From NCBI GenBank assembly GCA_017962165.1, contig JAGCVW010000027.1:1-46356 (forward strand): DNA of 46,356 bases. Reading direction: 5' to 3'. Numbering within the stretch: the first letter of the stretch is position 1; the number at the start of each line of letters is the position of its first letter. Under the pieces are notes generated by a model, which saw only the letters and a list, made by a program, of their open reading frames with translations, was not told the origin of the DNA and did not search any database. Below are positions 7,609 to 16,324 of this stretch, one piece after another. The translations under genes and the position numbers were made by a program. Origin of the DNA: Bacteroidales bacterium. Its GTDB lineage: Bacteria; Bacteroidota; Bacteroidia; Bacteroidales; UBA932.

Positions 7609-8303
7609 CACCAATTCTTTTCTTTCTGACGCGACTGTACCTTCAGGGCCTTGGCTTTTTCCAGTTTATCCTGGGTCTCCTTCTCCTTGGCCTGAATCGC
7701 CTGAAGCATCTGCTGGGCCTGCTGAGGCGAGATCTTCTGCTCCTGGGGCTGGTCCTGCTGCTGATCCTGAGGCTGGTCCTTTGGCTGGTCCTTTGGCTGC
7801 TGATCCTGCTGGTTCTGCTGATCGTCCTGATTCTGGTTCTGGTTTTGATCCTGATTCTGCTGGTCCTGATTCTGCTGATTCTCCAGCATTTTCTTCGCGT
7901 AGATATAGTTCTCCTTCGCCTGCAGATCGCCAGGATTCCTCAACAGAGACTGCTTGAAGGCCTCAACCGCTGCGCCATAGTCCTTCTTTTGGAGAGCGAT
8001 GTCCCCGGAATTGAAATAATAGCGGTCGGCATCCACCGACTCCGGCGCGGCTTCGGAAACACGGCCCATGACGGAACCGGCCCCCTCGAAATCCTTCTGT
8101 TTATACAAAGCAGACGCGAGGTCGTAGGTCGCTGCGAAAGAAGTCGAGTCTTTCACCAGGGCGCGGCGGTAGTCAAGTTCGGCTTCCTTATAGTTATGCT
8201 TGCCGAACCTGCGGTTGCCGCGCCGCACTTCCCTCTTGTCCGTCTGGGCGGAAAGCGGGAGCGCAACCAGCAGCGCCGTACATATATATAATATCTTACG
8301 CAT
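7608..8303 (-). CDS. batC: BatC, exported TPR protein with a Gln/Asp-rich linker
   Basis: 231 aa from the ATG at 8301-8303, preferred over a TTG two codons earlier because it starts a clean signal peptide (residues 1-20 ending Pro-Leu-Ser-Ala|Gln). TPR-type helices occupy about 22-130. A low-complexity Gln/Asp/Asn/Pro/Lys segment follows at about 143-190 with repeated Gln-Pro-Lys-Asp. The C-terminus is a charged helix. BatC proteins are periplasmic partners of BatA/BatB. The start overlaps the end of batB by 8 bases and the stop overlaps the batD start, so translation is probably coupled. Confidence 0.85.
   Translation of the reverse strand: MRKILYICTALLVALPLSAQTDKREVRRGNRRFGKHNYKEAELDYRRALVKDSTSFAATYDLASALYKQKDFEGAGSVMGRVSEAAPESVDADRYYFNSGDIALQKKDYGAAVEAFKQSLLRNPGDLQAKENYIYAKKMLENQQNQDQQNQDQNQNQNQDDQQNQQDQQPKDQPKDQPQDQQQDQPQEQKISPQQAQQMLQAIQAKEKETQDKLEKAKALKVQSRQKEKNW
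7771..7794. repeat. Tandem 12-bp repeat inside batC
   Basis: GGCTGGTCCTTT occurs twice in a row, within a wider stretch (about 7736-7880) of repeated CTG/CTGGTC-type units encoding the Gln/Asp-rich linker. Every unit is a multiple of three bases, so slippage would change linker length without breaking the frame. Confidence 0.7.
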
Positions 8304-9303
8304 CTTCAAACATCCTCCTATCGGGCCTGCGCTCGCCCACCAAGACTTCGATCACGAGCAGCAGCAACGCAATAGCAAAGAAATAGACATACTGCTCGTC
8401 GTACTGCTCAAATACAACAGACGAGAACTCCTCCCCTTCCATCCTGCGTATCTCGTCGATGATAGGATTGAGTCCGAATTCGTCGTTGCCGGCATGGACA
8501 TAAGCCCCGCCGCCCGCGGCCGCCACCTTGCGAAGCACTGCCTCGTCGAGCTTTGAAACCACTATGTTGCCGTCTTTATCGGTCAGCAGCTGGCCGTCCA
8601 CAGGAATCGGCTGTCCCTGGGCGGAGCCAACTCCAATCGTATAGATTCTGATGCCGCTCTCCCCCGCTTCCTTCGCGGCGGCGACAGCGTCGTCTTCATG
8701 GTTCTCACCGTCCGTGATCAGGATAATCACGCGGCTCTTCTCACTCTGGGCGCTGAAGCTCTTCATGGCCGTGTGGATGGCATCGCCTATGGCCGTGCCC
8801 TGGATGGGAATCGAGCCTGCGTCAATCGAGCTCAGGAACATCTTGGCAGAGACATAGTCCGTCGTAACGGGCAGCTGCACGAAGGAACTGCCAGCGAATA
8901 TGATAAGGCCGATTCTATCGTCACGGAGCTTGTCCACGATGGCCGATATTGCCATTTTCGCACGCTCAAGCCGGTTGGGCGAATAATCCTCGGCGAGCAT
9001 GGAGTTCGACACGTCCAGGCAGATCATGATCTCCGCGCCCTTGATCTTGCGTTCGCTGAGTTTGGCTCCAATCTGCGGCCGAGCGAGGCCGACCACGAAG
9101 AACGCGAAGGCGAGTGTGAACAGGCTGATCCTGACCCAACCCTTAGCCGGGCTGTAGTGCGGCATGAGTTCGCGCACCATCTGTTCGTCGCCGAAACGCC
9201 TGATGCGCCTGCGCCGCAGCGACTTAAGCACCGCGTACACAACCGGTACCACGGGCACCAGCAGCAGGAGCCACAAATACTGATAGTTCGCAAATATTAT
9301 CAT
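8296..9303 (-). CDS. batB: BatB, membrane-anchored von Willebrand A domain protein
   Basis: 335 aa from the ATG at 9301-9303, which overlaps the batA stop as ATGA; an upstream in-frame start would lie deep inside batA. Membrane helix at residues about 8-25, a second at 58-74, then a vWA domain with the metal-site motif Asp-Val-Ser-Asn-Ser at 97-101 followed by Met-Leu-Ala-Glu-Asp. A further Ile-Thr-Asp-Gly-Glu-Asn-His motif lies near the middle, and a C-terminal membrane helix around 305-322. Aerotolerance operon component expected to act at the inner membrane with BatA and the MoxR ATPase. It is paralogous to the preceding batA, so the pair probably arose by duplication. Confidence 0.9.
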   Translation of the reverse strand: MIIFANYQYLWLLLLVPVVPVVYAVLKSLRRRRIRRFGDEQMVRELMPHYSPAKGWVRISLFTLAFAFFVVGLARPQIGAKLSERKIKGAEIMICLDVSNSMLAEDYSPNRLERAKMAISAIVDKLRDDRIGLIIFAGSSFVQLPVTTDYVSAKMFLSSIDAGSIPIQGTAIGDAIHTAMKSFSAQSEKSRVIILITDGENHEDDAVAAAKEAGESGIRIYTIGVGSAQGQPIPVDGQLLTDKDGNIVVSKLDEAVLRKVAAAGGGAYVHAGNDEFGLNPIIDEIRRMEGEEFSSVVFEQYDEQYVYFFAIALLLLVIEVLVGERRPDRRMFEDA

Positions 9304-10283
9304 GGCATCCTCCTGAGCAAAAGCCTGAGCAACAGTTCGGCCAGCAGACACACCAGGGCTATCAGGCCGAACTTCACGAACAGCTCCTGGTACACGGGGA
9401 ACGACTCGACCGTAGTCTTTGCCTTCTCCATGCGGTTGATCTCACCGTAGATTTCGGCGAGTTTGGTATTGTCGGTGGCGCGGAAATAGCGGCCGCCCGT
9501 GCTGGAAGCGATCCCGCGCAGCAGGTCCTCGTCGATTTCGACCTGGATCTTGCGGGTCTCCATGCCCCAGGGGGTAATGACCGGATACGGGGCCATCCCG
9601 TTCGCGCCCACGCCTATCGTGTACACCCTCACGCCGTAGGTTTTCGCAATCTCGGCCGCCGTCAGAGGCGCAATTTCGCCCCGGTTGTTGACGCCGTCGG
9701 TCAGCAGGATGATCACCCGGCTCTTGGCATCGGAATTGGCCATCCTGGCCACGGCGGTCGCGAGGCCGTTACCTATCGCGGTGCCGTCTTCGATAAGGTC
9801 CGTCTGCACCTCCTTCATGAGGTTGATCAGGGTCGCGCGGTCGGTAGTCAGCGGGCACTGGGTGTAGCTCTCGCCCGCGAACACGACTATTCCCATGCGG
9901 TCGGTAGGCCGCTGGGCGATGAACTCGATTGCGATATCCTTGGCGGCGCTGAGGCGGTTGGGGGTGAAATCCTGCGCGAGCATACTGGTCGACACGTCCA
10001 TCGCGAGGACGATGTCGATTCCCTCGGTATCGGTGCGCTCCACCTGGGTTGACGAACGCGGGCGGGCGATCGCAATCACCAGCATTGTCAGCGCTAACGC
10101 GCGAAAGGCGAACGGGAGATGGCGCACGACCGACATCACGCTTGCGCCACCGGCCTTCCAGGGCGCAGCCGCACTCACACGAAGGTGCGGAGTCCTGCCG
10201 CTTGCTTCCCTATAGATATACAGGGCGACGAGCAGGGCCGGAATCACCAGCAGCCACAGCAGATATGGATACTCAAAGAACAT
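9300..10283 (-). CDS. batA: BatA, membrane-anchored von Willebrand A domain protein
   Basis: 327 aa. Two N-terminal membrane segments (about residues 5-23 and 58-74), then a vWA domain with Asp-Val-Ser-Thr-Ser at 96-100 and Leu-Thr-Asp-Gly-Val-Asn-Asn further on, and a C-terminal membrane helix at about 303-323. The order and spacing match BatA of Bacteroides-type aerotolerance operons. The start overlaps the upstream gene by 11 bases and the stop overlaps batB by 4. The intact metal-site residues suggest a functional ligand-binding domain, probably worked on by the MoxR ATPase encoded upstream. Confidence 0.9.
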   Translation of the reverse strand: MFFEYPYLLWLLVIPALLVALYIYREASGRTPHLRVSAAAPWKAGGASVMSVVRHLPFAFRALALTMLVIAIARPRSSTQVERTDTEGIDIVLAMDVSTSMLAQDFTPNRLSAAKDIAIEFIAQRPTDRMGIVVFAGESYTQCPLTTDRATLINLMKEVQTDLIEDGTAIGNGLATAVARMANSDAKSRVIILLTDGVNNRGEIAPLTAAEIAKTYGVRVYTIGVGANGMAPYPVITPWGMETRKIQVEIDEDLLRGIASSTGGRYFRATDNTKLAEIYGEINRMEKAKTTVESFPVYQELFVKFGLIALVCLLAELLLRLLLRRMP

Positions 10284-11235
10284 CCTTTTCGGAAAGAGCC
10301 TCCTGCTCTATTTCGGCCTGGTAGGTGCTTGTGACGAAACGCACGCACAGAGGCAGGGCCTCCTTATTGTGGTCGTCGTCAGCCACATACTTGGCAAATT
10401 TCACAAAGTCCGCCGTCTCGAACAGGTCTTTCAGTTTTTCGTAGAGTTCGGGAGTCAGTTCGCTTCGGTCTTTCAGCGCATCGAACAGTTCGGCGGTAGT
10501 CATCTCGGGCGCGTCGATTTCGAAGCGCCTGTCTATATAGTCCTTCACGGCACCGGTGATGCCGGAATAGAAAATCTTCTGCTTTTCCGGAGCCCAGAAC
10601 TTGTCGGAGCGGTATTTGTCCAGTTCGCGCAGAGCCACGATGTGCGGCGGATCCCTGCGCTCTTCTTCTTTCTTCTTGCGTCTGCTCAGGGCGACGATTA
10701 CGACTATTATGGCCGTGATGACCCACAGTCCGGCGATTCCGCAGCCGATGTATGGAAGCACTTCCTTAAGGGTAACCGGGTAATTGATTTGGCCCTTGAT
10801 GTCGTGGGGCACGAAGGTGGCTGTATCGACCGGCATGGTCATGACCTTCAGCGGGTCGGGAGCCTCGAAACAGAGAGTATCGGGGCCTTCCGCCGTGTGC
10901 TTAACCACATATATGTCAGGGAGATGGTACTCCCCTTCTTCGAAGGGTGCCAGGGTAACCCAGCATTCTATGTCAAGGACACCTTCTTTCAGTTGCTTTT
11001 TAGTGCTGACCGTATCCGCCTGCCAGTTACTTACCAGCACCAGGGTGTCGTTGCACATCTTCGAGAAGTCAGGCAGGCTGAGGCCCTGGACCTCCTGGGC
11101 GCCGTCGAGGCGGAAGCCGTAGCGGAACTGGTCGGCCACCAGGACTGAATCCCGCTGCTGGAGGGGCCTCAGGAAGGCCTGACCGGCGGGGGTGACGCTC
11201 AGCATCGCGCTTAGTATGATCGAAATCAGCATCAT
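10273..11235 (-). CDS. Bat-operon single-pass membrane protein of unknown function
   Basis: 320 aa, ATG at 11233-11235 overlapping the DUF58 gene's stop as ATGA. An N-terminal hydrophobic segment (about residues 1-20) is a probable signal peptide. Residues 25-155 are a beta-rich extracytoplasmic region with Asp/Thr-rich strands. A strong membrane helix spans 162-184, followed by Arg-Arg-Lys-Lys-Lys and a cytoplasmic helical domain (about 190-320). A protein of this layout between the DUF58 gene and batA is usual in Bacteroidota Bat operons. I do not recognise a catalytic motif. Its cytoplasmic half resembles the corresponding part of BatD in composition. Confidence 0.8.
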   Translation of the reverse strand: MMLISIILSAMLSVTPAGQAFLRPLQQRDSVLVADQFRYGFRLDGAQEVQGLSLPDFSKMCNDTLVLVSNWQADTVSTKKQLKEGVLDIECWVTLAPFEEGEYHLPDIYVVKHTAEGPDTLCFEAPDPLKVMTMPVDTATFVPHDIKGQINYPVTLKEVLPYIGCGIAGLWVITAIIVVIVALSRRKKKEEERRDPPHIVALRELDKYRSDKFWAPEKQKIFYSGITGAVKDYIDRRFEIDAPEMTTAELFDALKDRSELTPELYEKLKDLFETADFVKFAKYVADDDHNKEALPLCVRFVTSTYQAEIEQEALSEKDVL

Positions 11236-12102
11236 CTGAACAATCCCATCAATCCTTTGACATAGTCGCCGTCCGTAGGGATGTCGACCGAGTCGACCTT
11301 GTATCTGTTGAGCAGTTTAGTCTCTTTCGCCGAGAGGTCCGCGAACCATTTCGCATAGGCCTCGCGCACCCTGGCGCTGTCCGTGTTGATCCATGAGCCG
11401 CGGCCGGTCTCGCTGTCCTTAATATGCACAAGGCCCACCGGCACGAGTTTTTCCTCGCGGGGGTCATGGACCTTGATCACGGATATGTCATGGCGGTTCA
11501 CCGCAACCTTCAGAGCTTCTTCGTAGCGCGGGTTTCCGTCGGCGTCCACGTCGATCATGTCGCTCAGGACGAAGGCCGTGCACTTTTTCTTTATCGCGTT
11601 TGTCAGGAATTCCAGCGCGGCGCCGATGTCAGTTCCGTCGGAAGTGGGCTGGAGCTCGAGCATCTCCCTGATTATGTGCAGCAGATGCGAGCGGCCCTTC
11701 TTCGGAGGGATGAACTTCTCGACCTTGTCCGAGAAGAAAAGCGCTCCGACCTTATCGTTATTGAGGATGGCGCTGAAACTCAGCACCGCCGCGATTTCAG
11801 CGATGCGCTCGCGCTTGGTCTCCCCCTTAGTTCCGAACAGGCCGCTGCGGCTGACGTCGACCAGCAGGACGACCGTCAGCTCGCGCTCCTCTTCGAAGAC
11901 CTTGATGTAGGGCTGCCTGAGGCGGGCGGTCACATTCCAATCCATCGATCTTACGTCGTCGCCCCAGCGATACTCGCGCACTTCGCTGAAGGCCATGCCA
12001 CGGCCCTTGAAGGCGGAGTGGTATTCGCCGGCGAAGATCTGGTGCGAGAGCGCACGGGTCTTGATTTCGATCTTGCGGACCTTCCTCAGGAGGTCGGTCG
12101 CA

Positions 12103-12122
<20 letters not shown>
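11232..12122 (-). CDS. DUF58 (vWA-like) protein of the MoxR/Bat operon
   Basis: 296 aa, ATG at 12120-12122, overlapping moxR by 20 bases. It carries the DUF58 hallmark around residues 39-62 (Gly-Arg-Gly, Arg-Glu-Tyr-Arg-Trp-Gly-Asp-Asp, then Met-Asp-Trp-Asn-Val-Thr-Ala-Arg). A vWA-type metal site Asp-Val-Ser-Arg-Ser follows at 89-93. No membrane segment is visible, so it is probably cytoplasmic. DUF58 proteins accompany MoxR AAA+ ATPases in nearly all phyla and are thought to connect the ATPase to the vWA membrane partners. Confidence 0.9.
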
Positions 12123-13095
<973 letters not shown>

Positions 13096-13105
13096 ATAAA
13101 AATCT

Positions 13106-13113
13106 TAAATTTG
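13106..13113 (+). promoter_or_regulatory. -7 box of truA (predicted leaderless transcript)
   Basis: TAAATTTG matches TAnnTTTG exactly and ends six bases before the truA ATG at 13120, the same distance as at folC. Transcription would start on or beside the A of the ATG. No good -33 box is seen. Confidence 0.5.
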
Positions 13114-13119
13114 CAATCT

Positions 13120-13851
13120 ATGCGGTACAAAATCACCTTGTCGTATCTGGGAGCGGATTTCTGCGGCTGGCAGTTGCAGAAAGGTTCACCGAGCGTGCAG
13201 GAGACCCTGCAGGATGCCATGGGCACCCTTCTGGGGGAGCCGATAAGCGTAACCGGCGCGGGACGCACCGACACTGGAGTGAACGCTGTCAATTATGTAG
13301 CTCATTTCGACTGCTCAAGGCAATTCGATACGGCCGATGTGTGCTACAAATTAAATGCCATACTACCCCCTTCCGTGTCGGTTTCTTCTATTGAAGAAGC
13401 TGCACCCGATTTCCACGCAAGGTTCGATGCCCGGCGCCGCAAATATGTATATCATATACATCGGGTGAAGGATCCGTTCGCCGCGCCTTTTTCCTGGCAC
13501 TGCGGCTATCCGGGACTGGATTTCGACGCGATGAACCGGGCCGCTTCGCTGCTTCTGGGAACACACGACTTTTCCAGTTTCGAGAAAACCGGAAGCGACA
13601 ACAAGACTTCTGTATGTACAATTGTGGAGGCGCGCTGGGTCAAGGACGATCCCGACCACTGGACCTTCCACATCGCAGCCGACAGGTTCCTTCGCGGAAT
13701 GGTCCGCGCCATAGTCGGGACCCTTATCGAGGTCGGCCGGGGCAAGCGCTCGCCGGACTCGATGGCCGCGCTCCTCGCTTCGCGCGACCGCTGCCTCGCC
13801 GGCGAGACCGTCCCCGGCCACGCCCTTTTCCTCTGCGAAATAGACTATTGA
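13120..13851 (+). CDS. truA: tRNA pseudouridine(38-40) synthase
   Basis: 243 aa from the ATG at 13120. The frame stays open far upstream (to 12193), but that part is antisense to moxR and is not coding. Catalytic loop Gly-Ala-Gly-Arg-Thr-Asp-Thr-Gly-Val-Asn-Ala at 46-56 with the nucleophile Asp51, and Ser-Tyr-Leu-Gly-Ala-Asp-Phe-Cys-Gly-Trp-Gln near the start, both characteristic of TruA. The C-terminal part contains Phe-Leu-Arg-Gly-Met-Val-Arg-Ala-Ile-Val-Gly. It converts uridines in the tRNA anticodon arm in the cytoplasm. Length is standard. It shares a very short divergent region with the Bat operon. Confidence 0.96.
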   Translation: MRYKITLSYLGADFCGWQLQKGSPSVQETLQDAMGTLLGEPISVTGAGRTDTGVNAVNYVAHFDCSRQFDTADVCYKLNAILPPSVSVSSIEEAAPDFHARFDARRRKYVYHIHRVKDPFAAPFSWHCGYPGLDFDAMNRAASLLLGTHDFSSFEKTGSDNKTSVCTIVEARWVKDDPDHWTFHIAADRFLRGMVRAIVGTLIEVGRGKRSPDSMAALLASRDRCLAGETVPGHALFLCEIDY

Positions 13852-13955
13852 TCCACGTACTCCCCGTACTCGCAGCCGATGTTTTCGGCGTGTATACGGT
13901 CGACGAGCGCGCGATATCGTGTTGATTGAATCCAGTTTTCGACATAGTTATACAA
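13845..13955 (-). pseudogene. Possible gene remnant or 36-aa ORF
   Basis: Reading the minus strand, the frame from TTG (13953-13955) to TAG (13845-13847) gives 36 codons with ordinary amino-acid content (Tyr-Val-Glu-Asn-Trp-Ile-Gln-Ser, then Ala-Leu-Val-Asp-Arg-Ile-His-Ala-Glu-Asn). The frame stays open upstream to about 14010 but has no ATG or GTG. It overlaps the last bases of truA. A TAnnTTTG-like match (13953-13960) coincides with the TTG. I cannot assign a family; it may be the C-terminal scrap of a gene displaced by the neighbouring transposase, or chance. Confidence 0.25.
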
Positions 13956-13973
13956 AGATACCTCTTTTTCTCC

Positions 13974-13981
13974 TATATTTG
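13974..13981 (+). promoter_or_regulatory. -7 box of the RAYT gene
   Basis: TATATTTG, an exact TAnnTTTG match, lies 38 bases before the ATG at 14020 and would give a leader of about 30 bases. There is no clear TTTG 19 bases upstream, so the promoter may be weak. Confidence 0.45.
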
Positions 13982-14019
13982 TATTGGCGTCTTTTAACCC
14001 GGTCGCCTCTGCTTAAACT

Positions 14020-14895
14020 ATGAAGAAAGTTTATCTGCTCTCCACCAGCCATCTTGAGAAGATGCTGTGGTTTCTTGATGATGAAGATTTTAGAGTGGCG
14101 ATGAATTACGTCGCCATCCAGGCTGCGAAACGCCGCGAAGTTGCAGTACTGGCGTTTGTGCTTATGTCAAATCACGTTCATTTTGTCCTGCGCGGGACGC
14201 GGAAGGATGTGATGGCATTTGTGAACGAATTTAAAAGATGCTATTCTATTTATTACCAAAAGAAATACTGCGTTTGTGAATTCCTGCGAAGAAACAGCCT
14301 TGACATCCAGGAAGTTGACAACGTCGAGGAGGCATTGGAAAAGGTCATTGCGTACGTGATAGACAATCCGGTAGCAGCAAATATCTGTCTGCATCCCAGC
14401 CAATATCCCTGGGGTACAGGAAATGCGTATTTCAATCCACAGAGATTCAGCAATGTCCGTAGAATAAAAGATTATTCTGTCCGAGCTCGAATAATGATGT
14501 TACACTCAGAGTGCGACAACATTCCCGAAGAGTGGGTTGTAGATAGCAACGGTTACATCCTTCCATTCAATTATGTTGATGTAACTATTGTAGAAAAACT
14601 GTTCAAATCACCTAAACGGATGAATTACTTCATTACACAATCTTCAAAGGCAAAGAAGAGATTTGAATCATCCGAAAATGTCACCGCCTTTAGAGATCAG
14701 ATTATAATTTCTTGTCTTCCGGAACTATTCAGGAGCTTATTTCAGAAGACCGGATTCAAGGATTTGAGCACTAACGAACAATCAGAATTTGCCAAACAAC
14801 TGCGTTTCAGGTTCAATTCGGATCCTCATCAGATCGCCAGAGTCTGCGGTATATCATACGTGGAAGCGGCGAGGTTACTTGAAGACTATCATTAA
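14020..14895 (+). CDS. REP-associated tyrosine transposase (RAYT, Y1/HUH family)
   Basis: 291 aa. The HUH-type motif is His52-Val-His54 within Met-Ser-Asn-His-Val-His-Phe-Val-Leu. The candidate nucleophile is among Tyr75, Tyr78 and Tyr79 in Arg-Cys-Tyr-Ser-Ile-Tyr-Tyr. The Asp-Asn-Pro-Val-Ala-Ala block with Gln-Tyr-Pro-Trp-Gly downstream (about 115-132) is typical of IS200-like RAYT proteins. A helical C-terminal extension of about 100 residues ends with a Cys-Gly-Ile-Ser-Tyr-Val-Glu-Ala-Ala-Arg helix-turn-helix-like stretch. RAYTs nick single-stranded DNA at REP palindromes and are usually single-copy, domesticated genes. REP-like hairpins begin 13 bases after its stop. It has more AT and less biased codons than its neighbours, which suggests transfer. 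Confidence 0.85.
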   Translation: MKKVYLLSTSHLEKMLWFLDDEDFRVAMNYVAIQAAKRREVAVLAFVLMSNHVHFVLRGTRKDVMAFVNEFKRCYSIYYQKKYCVCEFLRRNSLDIQEVDNVEEALEKVIAYVIDNPVAANICLHPSQYPWGTGNAYFNPQRFSNVRRIKDYSVRARIMMLHSECDNIPEEWVVDSNGYILPFNYVDVTIVEKLFKSPKRMNYFITQSSKAKKRFESSENVTAFRDQIIISCLPELFRSLFQKTGFKDLSTNEQSEFAKQLRFRFNSDPHQIARVCGISYVEAARLLEDYH

Positions 14896-14907
14896 CTCCT
14901 GTCGAAT

Positions 14908-14993
14908 GTCGGAGATGTCCCAGAAAATGGGACATCTCCAGCAAAAAGGGCCATTTTTGTTGGAGGTCTGCCAAAAAGTGGGACATCTCCGAC
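14908..14993. repeat. REP-like palindromic element A
   Basis: A perfect 12-bp stem GGAGATGTCCCA/TGGGACATCTCC (14911-14922/14928-14939) encloses a five-base loop. The spacer GCAAAAAGGGC (14941-14951) follows, then an imperfect second hairpin (GGAGGTCTGCC to GGACATCTCC, 14962-14990). The outer arms 14908-14922 and 14979-14993 are also perfectly complementary over 15 bases, so alternative folds exist. It lies between the convergent RAYT and TPR-LuxR genes and shares its spacer with element B and its GGAGGTCTGC arm with element C. Confidence 0.7.
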
Positions 14994-15001
14994 GCCCACC
15001 C

Positions 15002-16216
15002 CTAAATCAACCCGGATTCTTTCGCGATGGAGATGAGTTCGGCGGTGTTGGAGGCGTCGAGTTTGGCGATGAGTTTCTTGCGGTACCAGCGGATAGTTTC
15101 GTGGCTAAGGCCGAGGGCGCGGGCGATGTCGGGGGCCGTGTAACCCTTCGAGAGCAAGTCCAGAATGTCCTTTTCGCGGGCCGAGAGCTGAGGAATGTCC
15201 GGGCGGGACTGCTGCAGCTCCTGCAGCGTCTCCTCCAGGACTTCGCCCGTCTCGGCCTGCTCCCGGCGGGATGTGCGGAGCCGGCGTGCAAGCAGCAGCG
15301 CAACGGCGCCGAGTGCCAGCAGGGCAAGCAGGCTGCAAAGAATCACGGTCAGCTGGGTGCGCTGCTGCTTCAGGGCCATGGACATATACTGGAAGGTATT
15401 CTTGTGCTGGATGACTTCGTCCAGGTCGTGCTGCGAGAGGTATTCGTCGGCATCGCGAAGGTACTGGAGTGCCCTGGCGGAGCGTCCGGTTTCCATATAG
15501 AGTCTCCCCAGGCCGTTCTTCGCATAGGCGATGAAGAGGGAGTCATCGGCCGTTTCGGCAAACGACAGCGCCTTGCGGTAGGCGGCCTCGGCCTTGCGGG
15601 TTTCGCCCAGGTCTAGCCATGTCTCGCCGATATTGTAGTGGAGCACCGCGTTGCTCTGATTCCAGCCGTACTGCTCGAAAATCTCGCCCGCCTTCGAATA
15701 GAATTCCATCGCCCTGGGGATATCGCCCGTCTCGTTATACAGATTGCCAAGGGTGCCGTAGAGCATAGAGCGGGTGTCGTCGATAGTCAACTGGTCATAG
15801 CCGTCGGGGTTCGCCGGCGAGGTCGCTCCGGCTTCCATTCGGGACAGCGCGTCCAGCGCGAGGTTGTAGTAGACCATGGCGCTGTCGTACTGCTCGCGGC
15901 CGTAGAGACACTGGCCGATGTAGCGGTAAGCATCCAGGCTGGCATAGTCCCATCCGCGCGGTTCGCTGACAGCCAGGGCTTTGTGGGCATAGAACTCGCA
16001 TTTCGGGCCGAGGCTCTGGGAGTAGCCGAGCATGAGATTGCGATATGCGCGGTTCAGGTCCAGAAGCTCCAGATCGGTCGCACGGTCGATCATATCCGGG
16101 GTCCAGCGCGCTACCGCCCGCTCGAGCGAATCGAGGTTGTGTCCGCGGTAATCGTTGTATGCTCCGACCCACAGAGTCTGGGAGAACATCACCAATAGGA
16201 GGAACATTTTCTTCAT
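15002..16216 (-). CDS. Transmembrane TPR sensor with C-terminal LuxR-type DNA-binding domain
   Basis: 404 aa from the ATG at 16214-16216, which opens a signal sequence (residues 1-19); an in-frame start 19 codons upstream would bury it. TPR-like helices fill about 45-265 on the extracytoplasmic side. A membrane helix spans about 289-310, followed by Arg-Arg-Leu-Arg and a short coiled coil. Residues 343-401 are a LuxR/GerE helix-turn-helix (Leu-Ser-Ala-Arg-Glu-Lys-Asp-Ile-Leu, then Thr-Ile-Arg-Trp-Tyr-Arg-Lys-Lys-Leu). The layout is a one-component regulator that can pass an envelope signal straight to DNA. Its HTH is clearly similar to the 70-aa protein encoded divergently at 16325, which it probably regulates or works with. 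The signal sensed is unknown. Confidence 0.85.
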   Translation of the reverse strand: MKKMFLLLVMFSQTLWVGAYNDYRGHNLDSLERAVARWTPDMIDRATDLELLDLNRAYRNLMLGYSQSLGPKCEFYAHKALAVSEPRGWDYASLDAYRYIGQCLYGREQYDSAMVYYNLALDALSRMEAGATSPANPDGYDQLTIDDTRSMLYGTLGNLYNETGDIPRAMEFYSKAGEIFEQYGWNQSNAVLHYNIGETWLDLGETRKAEAAYRKALSFAETADDSLFIAYAKNGLGRLYMETGRSARALQYLRDADEYLSQHDLDEVIQHKNTFQYMSMALKQQRTQLTVILCSLLALLALGAVALLLARRLRTSRREQAETGEVLEETLQELQQSRPDIPQLSAREKDILDLLSKGYTAPDIARALGLSHETIRWYRKKLIAKLDASNTAELISIAKESGLI

Positions 16217-16220
16217 AGGA

Positions 16221-16228
16221 CAAAAATA
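16221..16228 (-). promoter_or_regulatory. -7-like box directly before the TPR-LuxR gene
   Basis: TATTTTTG on the minus strand ends four bases before the ATG at 16216. If used, transcription would begin at or within the start codon, so either the mRNA is leaderless or another promoter upstream is used. Confidence 0.35.
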
Positions 16229-16256
16229 GCGAAAAATATCGCGGAATTTCCACCCC

Positions 16257-16278
16257 AAAGGGTTGAGCCCCACCCTTT
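16257..16278. promoter_or_regulatory. Candidate operator between the two LuxR genes
   Basis: AAAGGGT (16257-16263) and ACCCTTT (16272-16278) form a perfect 7-bp inverted repeat with an eight-base centre. A second overlapping imperfect hairpin (CCACCC to GAGTGG) follows to about 16286. LuxR-type HTH dimers bind inverted repeats of about this size. The site is centred in the 108-base divergent region. Confidence 0.4.
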
Positions 16279-16324
16279 TGAGTGGTGTTTTTGAAAATAT
16301 TATACGCGATTTTTGTGTGTAGTT

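Noticed and set aside
14908-14993. CRISPR-like repeats after the RAYT
   Set aside because: Only two or three palindromic units without regular spacers and no cas genes; the REP-type explanation fits better.
16217-16324. Consensus promoter for the solo LuxR gene
   Set aside because: Only GATTTTTG (16308-16315) resembles a -7 box, and no TTTG lies at the right distance, so no promoter is called.
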